Source of the DNA: an uncultured Muribaculaceae bacterium
GTDB lineage: Bacteria > Bacteroidota > Bacteroidia > Bacteroidales > Muribaculaceae
Direction: 5' to 3'
Assembly: GCA_910579605.1 (NCBI GenBank)
Contig: CAJTUG010000020.1
Span: 1 to 37,635, forward strand
DNA: 37,635 nt
The translations under genes were made by a program, and so were the position numbers. Positions 1 through 7,468 of the stretch are shown piece by piece. The stretch's first letter is position 1; each line of letters opens with the position of its first letter. A model generated the notes under the pieces. That model was not told where the DNA came from. It saw nothing but the letters and a program-made list of their open reading frames with translations, and made no database searches.

Positions 1-2743
1 AAGTTATAGATTTCACTAAATTCCAATCTAAAGAATCGGTATATTGATTGTAGAAATAATCATACTTTTTATAAGTTTCCATACCATCGGCATACGAAGT
101 TCCTTCATAAGCCAATGTCTTTGTATAGGGGATTATGGAATACGTGCCTATTCCGTAGTCATACATACCGTATGAATTATCACTCAAAGCCGAGGTGAAA
201 TCGCAAATGGGGAACGCATCCGTAGTCAAGACATACGGATTTGAATCTTCACAAATGTTATAAGCATAATCGGAGGAGTGCGTGTTAGAGTAAGCCGAAT
301 ATCTTTTGCGTATAAGGTTATTCCTCCAATGTGCCTTTGAAGAATACATTCTGGAGCCTATCGGCTGATTTGACAAGAATAGAGATTTGTTAGTGTCTCT
401 ATACGAATCGTAACGAGAACTCGTGAAATAATTGATTTCTGAGAAAGAACGCAAGTATGAATCAGGCTCCATTCGGTCTTCCCTACCCATACACGTCATT
501 ACTTCAGGATATTCAATGTTTGCAAACGAGCCTATTGTCAATTGTGGAAAAGCAGTTTCTCCAACACAATAAATCTCACTGCCATCATATCCAGGAACAC
601 TTTCATGTGGGAATTTTTTGTAGTACATATAATCATACCTCGGGAGAATCTGTAAAGTGCCGCTTGTCGCATCTGGATCCCCTACTGCATTATAATAAAA
701 ATCTTTCCTTAAGATATCGTTTTCATCGCTACCAGCACAGGAAACAATACGCTTTATGCGGAGGCCACACCAGTTCTGTCTACCAATCGATGTCAGTTGG
801 TCTGTTGATATTTTACGCACGAAAACATAACCGCAGAGTCCATCATGATATCTGAATTCGTTATCTATAAAATATTCAGCACCTTGGACCTCATAGGGAT
901 TTACAAGTTCAAAATCGTAAGTTCCAGGACTCAGTTGGAGTTTTGTAATCTCTTTATTGCCGTCGGGTTCTATAGTTGATTTGTCAAGGTAATAAACCTT
1001 AGCTATTTCGGAAGAACCATGGTATCGGATGACTATATGTGGATAATGCGGAGGATTTCGCTCCGAATATATGTCGTCACCATGCATGTCATGATAGGCC
1101 GAACCAAACAAATTTGCCGGATTCATATTGAAATACCGAGTCATATCGATTTCTGCTATTTGACCTTTATCAATTTTCCAACCGGAAATTTTGAGTTTCT
1201 CAAATCCCATTTCTCGGCATGCCCTTATGGTATCGGATGAAACCGATGTAGTTAAGTCAGAATTAATTTTCCCTGTATATTCCGTTCCACCTAAATAACT
1301 GAAAGTATTGCTTTCCCATTCAAATTCCGTATAACCTCCTGTTGCATATGTAATGCGGCGCAATGAAGCTTCAACGGCATATTCTGGATTTACGCTGCGG
1401 TCACTGCCGCGACCTATCAATCCAGAACTTTTTAGTACATCGGGAATTAAATGGTAATTCCCAGAACCGTTTGGATACCCTCCGAAATCTTGCTCAAAAT
1501 GATCAAGGAACGGGCTTGACCCATTTTCCAAAAAATAATCAAAAGAGTATATTGTATCTCCCTGATCAATTATTTCCGTGAGTAATTGTCCTGAATAAGA
1601 GAACTCTATAACTCTTTTTTTATTATCGGGAGATATAATGGTGACAGATTTTATAATAGCATCGCTTTCGGATGAGGCAGGAACAATGTAATCAAATTTT
1701 ATTACAATCCCTGAACCCTCTATAGTTTGAAGAGTTTGTGTAAAATATTTTACGCTGCTGACACTACGTATATTTGATGGAGACAATTTAGATAGAGACG
1801 GATTGGAATATCCCATTTCTATCGTATGCCCCATATCTTTTATTATGAAAGTTTTGCCTGGCACATACTTATAATTTATAGTATTACCATTCAAATCTGT
1901 AATTTTGTCAATATGCCATGCTGAGGAATAATAAATACTGTCGTTCTTTTGAGACAACAGCGGATCACCATATGAAAATTCATATTTTGTCCTCTCCTGC
2001 GTGGAAAATTTATATGTCAAACCATTATTGGTTTCTACACTGAATCCGTAATTGTCGCAACCGCCATCTAACCATTTATTGCTTTGGAGGAATTTGCTTA
2101 TTTTAATAGGTTGGTCGGATGATTTAACAATCTGCCCACTATTTAACAAGGTAAACGTAGCAGATAAACCTAATCCGTTAAGGTGAAATAAATCGTTTGC
2201 AAGATCTGTCCGACCTTCGTAATAACGTTTTCCTTCCACGGCTTCCCAACTCAAATTGGCTTTATAGTACGCACCATTGATTGGATCGTAATCGGCCTGT
2301 TTTGCCATTAATTTATTACGGAAACTCGTTTCATCGGCATTCAAATGCCAAATCCCATGCATTTCGCCGAAAGCATCATCAGGAGCTCCATTCACAGTGT
2401 GGGATATCGCTGCTCCGCAACAAAGAATCCAACCTAATCCAGCATTACCAGTTTTCTGAGTTACACGTATACCACCGCTGCAATACGATAAATATACAGG
2501 GATCTCTATACTGCCGCTCTTCAGTGTGTAGAGAGGCAAGCTTATATTAGGCGTACCATGAGAATAATCAACTGGATATTCAATGGATTGCATAAAAGCA
2601 GAGACTGTCGGTGCTGGGGGGACAATCGAATAGTCTCGTGGTGTGAAATCAAATCCATAACATGCTGTTTCAAGTCCACACACAATTGCTATAAGAATTG
2701 AAATTCTCATAACTCTCCGGTTAAATAAGCGGCGGATTTTCAT
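1..2743 (-). CDS. RHS/YD-repeat-type secreted protein, N-terminal part (runs off left edge)
   Basis: Translating the minus strand from the ATG at 2743 gives about 914 codons with no stop down to base 1, so the C-terminus lies outside the window. The first 30 residues are a basic stretch followed by a hydrophobic segment, a signal peptide. Residues about 40-125 contain PPAPTVSAF, HGTPNISLPLYTL, IEIPVYLSYCSGGIRV, GLGWILCCGAAISHTVNG and APDD. This is the characteristic opening of Bacteroidota RHS/YD-repeat proteins, large cell-surface shells that often end in a variable toxin domain. The RHS repeats and core are not visible here and should follow past the left edge. A second in-frame ATG at 2710 is preceded by GGAGAG and is an alternative start; an in-frame TAA lies just upstream of the 2743 start. 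The DNA is clearly AT-richer than the neighbouring genes, which suggests acquisition by transfer. The family call is firm; a toxin role is inference. Confidence 0.82.
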   Translation of the reverse strand, partial: MKIRRLFNRRVMRISILIAIVCGLETACYGFDFTPRDYSIVPPAPTVSAFMQSIEYPVDYSHGTPNISLPLYTLKSGSIEIPVYLSYCSGGIRVTQKTGNAGLGWILCCGAAISHTVNGAPDDAFGEMHGIWHLNADETSFRNKLMAKQADYDPINGAYYKANLSWEAVEGKRYYEGRTDLANDLFHLNGLGLSATFTLLNSGQIVKSSDQPIKISKFLQSNKWLDGGCDNYGFSVETNNGLTYKFSTQERTKYEFSYGDPLLSQKNDSIYYSSAWHIDKITDLNGNTINYKYVPGKTFIIKDMGHTIEMGYSNPSLSKLSPSNIRSVSSVKYFTQTLQTIEGSGIVIKFDYIVPASSESDAIIKSVTIISPDNKKRVIEFSYSGQLLTEIIDQGDTIYSFDYFLENGSSPFLDHFEQDFGGYPNGSGNYHLIPDVLKSSGLIGRGSDRSVNPEYAVEASLRRITYATGGYTEFEWESNTFSYLGGTEYTGKINSDLTTSVSSDTIRACREMGFEKLKISGWKIDKGQIAEIDMTRYFNMNPANLFGSAYHDMHGDDIYSERNPPHYPHIVIRYHGSSEIAKVYYLDKSTIEPDGNKEITKLQLSPGTYDFELVNPYEVQGAEYFIDNEFRYHDGLCGYVFVRKISTDQLTSIGRQNWCGLRIKRIVSCAGSDENDILRKDFYYNAVGDPDATSGTLQILPRYDYMYYKKFPHESVPGYDGSEIYCVGETAFPQLTIGSFANIEYPEVMTCMGREDRMEPDSYLRSFSEINYFTSSRYDSYRDTNKSLFLSNQPIGSRMYSSKAHWRNNLIRKRYSAYSNTHSSDYAYNICEDSNPYVLTTDAFPICDFTSALSDNSYGMYDYGIGTYSIIPYTKTLAYEGTSYADGMETYKKYDYFYNQYTDSLDWNLVKSIT

Positions 2744-2953
2744 GGGATTTAATGGTTAGGTTAGATGAAAATATATCAGGATTTAAGGGCTATTGAGATG
2801 GACAATAGTTGTAGTTCGCAATGTTACAAAAAAATAATTAAAAATCCAAAAACAATTATAGAAATGTCTTGCATTTAACATTATTTAATGTTTGTGCTTT
2901 TAGTAAATTTTAGTAAAATACTACAATTCAAGCAATTACATAAAGGACGAAAG
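2744..2953. other. AT-rich intergenic stretch upstream of the RHS gene
   Basis: This region should hold the promoter of the minus-strand RHS gene, but I found no exact match to TAnnTTTG on the minus strand. It contains an AT-only inverted repeat at 2877-2892 (AACATTA, TT, TAATGTT), which could be an operator or a weak terminator. No small ORF or RNA gene is recognisable. Confidence 0.4.
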
Positions 2954-2989
2954 AAGGAGAGCAACGGGTAGTGCCCTGCTGCTCTCCTT
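2954..2989 (-). terminator. Hairpin terminator after the GH20 gene
   Basis: A perfect 10-bp stem (AAGGAGAGCA at 2954-2963 with TGCTCTCCTT at 2980-2989) carries an inner GGG/CCC pairing. It lies 27 bases beyond the stop codon of the beta-hexosaminidase gene. On the minus strand it is followed by a T/C-rich stretch rather than a clean T run, so termination is likely but the site is not a textbook one. Confidence 0.6.
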
Positions 2990-3016
2990 GATTGGTAAAC
3001 AAATCTGGAAATAATA

Positions 3017-5269
3017 TCAATCGGCGTATGCGACGGTACATGCCGAGGTGTATGGGCCTTCGACAAGTATCGCTTTCACTGTAAACGGCCTTTGCGGTGC
3101 GTCTACGGTATTCCCGTCGGCACATGGGCTATGCTTGCCAGGCATAGTGCCGTCGAGGGTATAGTATAATTTGGCACCGGGATACGGAGAATTGAAATGG
3201 ATTTTGCCGTCGGCAATTTTCACACCAGGCTGCCGGAGATGATAAGCGTAATCTGCCTGCTCCCACTTTGGCATATCTGCAAGGACAACGGAGTGAAACT
3301 CTCCGTGGGTATATGTAGAATCTGTGTTCCATGCTCTTTCGGCTACTCCGAGCATTTTGGGCAAAAGCATAATTTCCAAACCTTGAGGCGAACGTATTGT
3401 TTCGGCGAATACCTGAGCCTGGATTCCCTTGAGATTTGCCTGAGGATAGGGACACAGGCGAGATGCATACCCGTTGAGTGCATCGAATTCGTCGACAGTT
3501 CCGCCCCAACTCAAACCGCGTTCCATGGGATGATAATTATAAGTCATGTCGAGATAGAAATGGTTTACATTGCTGAGCACCATCGGGAATCCTGTGTTGG
3601 CAATATCGGCAATTACACCGCCCTGCCCTTGCGAAGGCAGGGTACTCCAACAGTTTACGCTATATGTCTGTGGGGCAACGGTTTTGTTGTAGTCGGGAGA
3701 ATGGCGGAGCGCTATTTCCTGCCATCCGGAGAGCTTGACACCTTTCCGCGCCATGATATCGGCCACACGGCTCACAAAATAGGCGTGGACAGCACGTTCG
3801 TCGGCCAAGCCTTCGCGTTTCATAAGCTCATGCACAGCCGGGCTGCCGCTCCAAGCGTTGCGCGGCACCTCGTCGCCACCTATATGGATTGCAGGCAGCT
3901 GCACACCGGCCTCTTCATACATTGCCATAATATCCGATATAACGATGTCCATGAGCTTATATGTCCCTTCCATGGCAGGGTTCATAATATTATCGTGGAA
4001 GCTCTGTGCGGAAGTATATACCGATGAGTCGCGGGGGTCGCAGATAATCCAAGAGCTGTCGGCAAGGTTTTCGGCACGTTTATTCATTGCCATAATTGCG
4101 GCACGTCCATGCCCGGGGGATTCTATTTCGGGGATCACGGCTATGCCAAGCGAATCGGCATAGCGTATAATATCTTTGAAATCTTGGCGCGAAAGGAAGC
4201 CATTGGCAGTGCCTTCGGCAGATTCGGGATTTCCGTCGCCGGCAAAAATCTGGGGTAAGAAATCCTTATCCATACCTTTGCCGTATCCTCTACGAGAGCC
4301 TACTTGTGTCAGTTCAGGCAATCCGGATATTTCAAGACGCCATGCTTCGTCGTCGGTGAGGTGGAAATGGAGGTGATTGAAGCCATATACCGCCATAAGA
4401 TCCAAAACACGTTTCATTTCCTCGGGCTTCTGGTAATTGCGAGCAACGTCTATCATGAGACCTCGATATTCCAAGTCGGGCCAATCCTCTACCACAGCAG
4501 CCGGCAAAGAAACTTTTCCGGTGCCGAAATTATGCTGCAAACGAGCCTTTAAGCGAGCAAATTGACGTGGGGCCGCCACAACAGACACTCCGAAGGTGTC
4601 TACAGTCATTTTAAATTTCTCTCCCATACTTTCATCGGCCTTAAAGTCTATTCGTCCAAAATCTACGGTAACTGTATCTCCGGTAAAAGCGACGTTTTTA
4701 AAGGATGGGACAACACTGTATGGATTGGTTTTGGGCGTGTTGCCAATTTTCCGGTTAAAAAGAAAAATCTCTTCGGCATCTGGCATCCGGTCTAAATCTG
4801 CCGTGGCATAATTGTCTCGCGAAGCCAACATATCGGCATATCTCATATTTGCCTTACCCACAGAGCCATCGGCATATATTGCATGGACTCCGTCTATGCC
4901 GTAGCATATGGAGCGGATAGCACCTTTTACCTTTAGCGCGACCTTCACGGTATCGCCCTGGGCAGCTGCTGCAAAACGTGGCGAGCGCAATTCATAATAT
5001 CCCGGGACGAGTTCCACAAGCGTGTCGCGCGAATCGACGGGTTCCATGATCCGCGCAAACTGATTAAAGCCCAAAGCTTTCACATCTTTGAGATTACCCG
5101 ACAGGGCAAGGGTCTGCACATAATATTGCCCGACAGAATCGACGGGTAAATTCACAGCCGACCACTCGGCTTCTATAGCCTGGGGCTGCTCCTGCTTGCT
5201 CCCGAAAGAGCAAGCGCCGACAAGCACACAAAGTGCTGCCGACGCTGCTGTTAGTAGTAGTTGGTTCAT
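3017..5269 (-). CDS. Beta-N-acetylhexosaminidase lipoprotein, glycoside hydrolase family 20
   Basis: This 750-residue enzyme should release terminal GlcNAc or GalNAc from glycans by substrate-assisted catalysis. The N-terminus is a lipoprotein signal with lipobox VGAC and the acylated Cys at residue 20, so it sits in an outer or periplasmic-facing membrane. A GH20b-like N-terminal region (about 30-260) precedes the catalytic barrel (about 265-620). The barrel has YRGLMIDVARN, the HLTDDEAWR motif near residue 305, and HIGGDE with the catalytic Asp466-Glu467 pair. Residues about 690-740 (YTLDGTMP) resemble the small C-terminal beta domain often found after GH20 barrels. It is the last gene of the greA operon, starting 6 bases after the stop of the thioredoxin-fold gene. 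In gut Bacteroidota such enzymes work on host mucin or chitin fragments; the natural substrate cannot be read from sequence. Confidence 0.93.
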   Translation of the reverse strand: MNQLLLTAASAALCVLVGACSFGSKQEQPQAIEAEWSAVNLPVDSVGQYYVQTLALSGNLKDVKALGFNQFARIMEPVDSRDTLVELVPGYYELRSPRFAAAAQGDTVKVALKVKGAIRSICYGIDGVHAIYADGSVGKANMRYADMLASRDNYATADLDRMPDAEEIFLFNRKIGNTPKTNPYSVVPSFKNVAFTGDTVTVDFGRIDFKADESMGEKFKMTVDTFGVSVVAAPRQFARLKARLQHNFGTGKVSLPAAVVEDWPDLEYRGLMIDVARNYQKPEEMKRVLDLMAVYGFNHLHFHLTDDEAWRLEISGLPELTQVGSRRGYGKGMDKDFLPQIFAGDGNPESAEGTANGFLSRQDFKDIIRYADSLGIAVIPEIESPGHGRAAIMAMNKRAENLADSSWIICDPRDSSVYTSAQSFHDNIMNPAMEGTYKLMDIVISDIMAMYEEAGVQLPAIHIGGDEVPRNAWSGSPAVHELMKREGLADERAVHAYFVSRVADIMARKGVKLSGWQEIALRHSPDYNKTVAPQTYSVNCWSTLPSQGQGGVIADIANTGFPMVLSNVNHFYLDMTYNYHPMERGLSWGGTVDEFDALNGYASRLCPYPQANLKGIQAQVFAETIRSPQGLEIMLLPKMLGVAERAWNTDSTYTHGEFHSVVLADMPKWEQADYAYHLRQPGVKIADGKIHFNSPYPGAKLYYTLDGTMPGKHSPCADGNTVDAPQRPFTVKAILVEGPYTSACTVAYAD

Positions 5270-5275
5270 TATGGT

Positions 5276-6382
5276 CTAAAAATGTTTCTTCACTTCTTTT
5301 TCTATTTCAACGGGGTCTATAACCCTTGCGGCCAAAGAGCCGTTGCGGTCTATCACATAGGTGAGGGGCAATGCGCCAACGTTATACGATGCCAAAACCT
5401 GAATACCGTCGGCAGGAGAATTCCACACTGTGGTCCACGGCAGATTTTTTGCAGCTGCTTTCCAAGCCACTTCATCGTCGTCGAAAGCAAGCTGATAAAT
5501 CTCCAGCCCTTTATCGTGATATTTATTGTAGATGTCGGCCAATATCGCATTATATGCCGGCGACTGCGGAAGATCATAGGCCGAAAAACTCAGTACTACG
5601 ACATTGCCTTTTGCAGCCTCCTCTGCCAAGGAGTGCTTCTTGCCGTTATAGTCGTAGCGCACTATGTCTATCACTCCTGTTTCGGGCACTGTGATGGTGG
5701 AATCAGGAACTGTAATCTTTCCGAGAGCACGACGTCCGTTGAAATACACGGCTTTGAGAGCGTTGCCACGAGGATCTTCCGGTCTATAGTTTGCAAACAC
5801 CTGGGCTGCTGCTCCATACACACGATTGCCGAATTCGTCGGAAGGATCAAATATGAGTTTATTCCCTACAGATTTGCTCACTACATAATATGCCACTATA
5901 CCGGTAGTGTCTCCTGTGATTTCCGTCACCAATCGGCGACGGAGGTTTTCGTCGGTCACCGCGCCGTCTGTTCCGATTCTATCTACCGATTCGTTGATAA
6001 TACTGTCTACACTCCCAATCTTTGCGGCAATGGGTGTGCCAGAAAGTCTATATCCTCTTCCAAAGCTTTCTATAGTAGTTTCAATAAACACGTTGTCTAC
6101 AGAATCTACCGGGAAATATATGCTACCCTTTCCGGGCAAAGATAGACGCATTATTTCAGGATAGTGTGCCGGCGTCTTGGAATCGTAGCCGAAAGCGCCC
6201 TGATTTTCTACCGGGAGTGAGTCTATGAGATACCAACGGCCATTATTATAACCCTCAAGAGCCAAACGGGTACCTTGGGGAGCGCCGTCGATAGCTCCGT
6301 CTACGCTCCACCCGGCAGGAACAGAGCATGCCGACAGGAGTATGGCTGCCAAAGCGGCAAAAGCGTGCAGAGTCTTTTTCAT
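5276..6382 (-). CDS. Thioredoxin-fold (TlpA/AhpC-TSA-like) lipoprotein lacking the CXXC motif
   Basis: This 368-residue lipoprotein has lipobox LSAC with Cys19. The N-terminal half (about 25-130) resembles the DUF4369 domain commonly fused to TlpA-type thioredoxins in Bacteroidota. The C-terminal half (about 245-368) has the thioredoxin-like pattern: a VVVLSF strand, the ALPLTYVID segment with a probable cis-Pro at 339, and an RNG turn. Where the redox WCxxC motif should be (about 267-275) the sequence reads SAYDLPQSP with no cysteine, so ordinary disulfide exchange is unlikely. The gene overlaps the upstream HIT gene by 4 bases and is followed 6 bases later by the GH20 gene. It may be a structural or binding relative rather than an oxidoreductase. 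Confidence 0.82.
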   Translation of the reverse strand: MKKTLHAFAALAAILLSACSVPAGWSVDGAIDGAPQGTRLALEGYNNGRWYLIDSLPVENQGAFGYDSKTPAHYPEIMRLSLPGKGSIYFPVDSVDNVFIETTIESFGRGYRLSGTPIAAKIGSVDSIINESVDRIGTDGAVTDENLRRRLVTEITGDTTGIVAYYVVSKSVGNKLIFDPSDEFGNRVYGAAAQVFANYRPEDPRGNALKAVYFNGRRALGKITVPDSTITVPETGVIDIVRYDYNGKKHSLAEEAAKGNVVVLSFSAYDLPQSPAYNAILADIYNKYHDKGLEIYQLAFDDDEVAWKAAAKNLPWTTVWNSPADGIQVLASYNVGALPLTYVIDRNGSLAARVIDPVEIEKEVKKHF

Positions 6383-6777
6383 TTTTCGAAATTGGAAGCT
6401 ATTGTTGCGGCAATTTCTGCCATTTTTTCAGATGGAATCGCAAGTTTCTGTTTGCGGAAATCAAGATCTCCTTCGGTCTTTATCGGAACGAGGTGTATAT
6501 GTGCATGAGGGACCTCCAGCCCTATCACCGCCACGGCCACACGCTTGCAGTCTACACTTTTTTCCAAGGCCGAGGCCACTTTTTTTGCAAAAAGATGCAA
6601 TTGGGCAAATTCATCGTCGGACAAATCAAAAATATAATCCACCTCTCGTTTCGGCACTACCAAAGTATGGCCTTCGGAAAGAGGGTTGATATCAAGAAAA
6701 GCGTAGTGCTTGCTGTCTTCGGCAACTTTATACGACGGAATTTCGCCGGCTATAATTTTAGAAAATATCGAAGCCAT
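6379..6777 (-). CDS. HIT family (histidine triad) nucleotide hydrolase
   Basis: This 132-residue cytoplasmic protein has the defining histidine triad HAHIHLV (His91, His93, His95) near its C-terminus and the family's N-terminal IFSKIIAGEIPS motif. HIT proteins of this HinT/Hit-like type hydrolyse purine nucleoside phosphoramidates or dinucleotide polyphosphates; the physiological substrate is usually unknown. The length is normal. It lies 3 bases after greA and overlaps the next gene by 4 bases, so it is the second gene of the greA operon. Confidence 0.93.
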   Translation of the reverse strand: MASIFSKIIAGEIPSYKVAEDSKHYAFLDINPLSEGHTLVVPKREVDYIFDLSDDEFAQLHLFAKKVASALEKSVDCKRVAVAVIGLEVPHAHIHLVPIKTEGDLDFRKQKLAIPSEKMAEIAATIASNFEK

Positions 6778-6780
6778 TGC

Positions 6781-7251
6781 TCAAATTCCTATTTCGAGTA
6801 TTTCAAAACGCACTGTGCCGGCAGGAATGGAAATTTCCACGGTCTCACCCACTTTGTGGCCCAACAGACCCCGGGCAATGGGAGTAGACACCGCAATACG
6901 TTTAGCTTTCATGTCTGCTTCTGAATCGGCCACTATGGTATATTCTGCCACAGAACCGGTGTCGGCATTACGGATTTTCACGCGGTTGAGCATCTGAACC
7001 TCGTCGGTGCTAAGTTTGCTCTCGTCGATAATACGGGCATTGGCCACGATATCTTTCAACTGAGCAATCTTCATTTCCAAGAGTCCTTGCGCTTCCTTGG
7101 CTGCATCATATTCGGCATTCTCCGAGAGGTCACCTTTATCGCGTGCCTCGGCTATTGCGCGTGAAATTTCGGGGCGTTTAATAGTCTCAAGATAGTTGAT
7201 TTCCTCCATCTTGCGATCATAGCCTTCTTTAGTCATATAAGTAATTGCCAT
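6781..7251 (-). CDS. greA: Transcription elongation factor GreA
   Basis: This 156-residue protein has the GreA layout. The N-terminal antiparallel coiled coil (about 1-75) includes YMTKEGYDRKMEEI, RPEISRAIAEAR, GDLSENAEYDAA and the acidic tip residues. The C-terminal FKBP-like domain has SPIARGLLGHKVGE in the slightly altered form STPIARGLLGHKVGE. GreA enters the RNA polymerase secondary channel and stimulates cleavage of backtracked transcripts. It is the first gene of a four-gene minus-strand operon and is expressed from the promoter at 7359-7366, leaving a leader of about 100 bases. Confidence 0.97.
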   Translation of the reverse strand: MAITYMTKEGYDRKMEEINYLETIKRPEISRAIAEARDKGDLSENAEYDAAKEAQGLLEMKIAQLKDIVANARIIDESKLSTDEVQMLNRVKIRNADTGSVAEYTIVADSEADMKAKRIAVSTPIARGLLGHKVGETVEISIPAGTVRFEILEIGI

Positions 7252-7358
7252 AACGGTATCAAATTTTAAGTAAATATAAAAAAATAAAGAAACTCATGCC
7301 GTTGCACACAGCCGAGTCACTCACAATTATTTCCCTTAAAGGGGCTTAAATCTGTGGG

Positions 7359-7390
7359 CAAAGTTAACCACTTTTTCGCAACTTGCCCAA
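7359..7390 (-). promoter_or_regulatory. Promoter of the greA operon
   Basis: On the minus strand TAACTTTG (7366-7359) matches the Bacteroidota -7 consensus TAnnTTTG exactly. A TTG (7390-7388) lies 21 bases upstream in the -33 position. Transcription would begin near 7352, about 100 bases before the greA start. Confidence 0.7.
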
Positions 7391-7452
7391 TTTGAACACT
7401 TAATATTCGTTAAATCAATCTGCTTTCACGTCTCCTGCACACAAATATGGAC

Positions 7453-7460
7453 TAACTTTG
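7453..7460 (+). promoter_or_regulatory. Promoter -7 element of recQ, almost touching the start codon
   Basis: TAACTTTG matches TAnnTTTG exactly and ends only 8 bases before the recQ ATG at 7469. The predicted start of transcription therefore falls at or within a few bases of the ATG, which would give a leaderless or nearly leaderless mRNA. No convincing -33 TTG is seen at the usual distance. Confidence 0.6.
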
Positions 7461-7468
7461 CAAAAGTT

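Noticed and set aside
457..855. Plus-strand frame of 132 codons inside the RHS region
   Set aside because: The opposite strand encodes one continuous RHS/YD-type protein across the whole stretch.
3197..4027. A 276-codon plus-strand frame inside the GH20 gene
   Set aside because: It is antisense to the catalytic domain; the protein sequence is Cys/His-rich and featureless.
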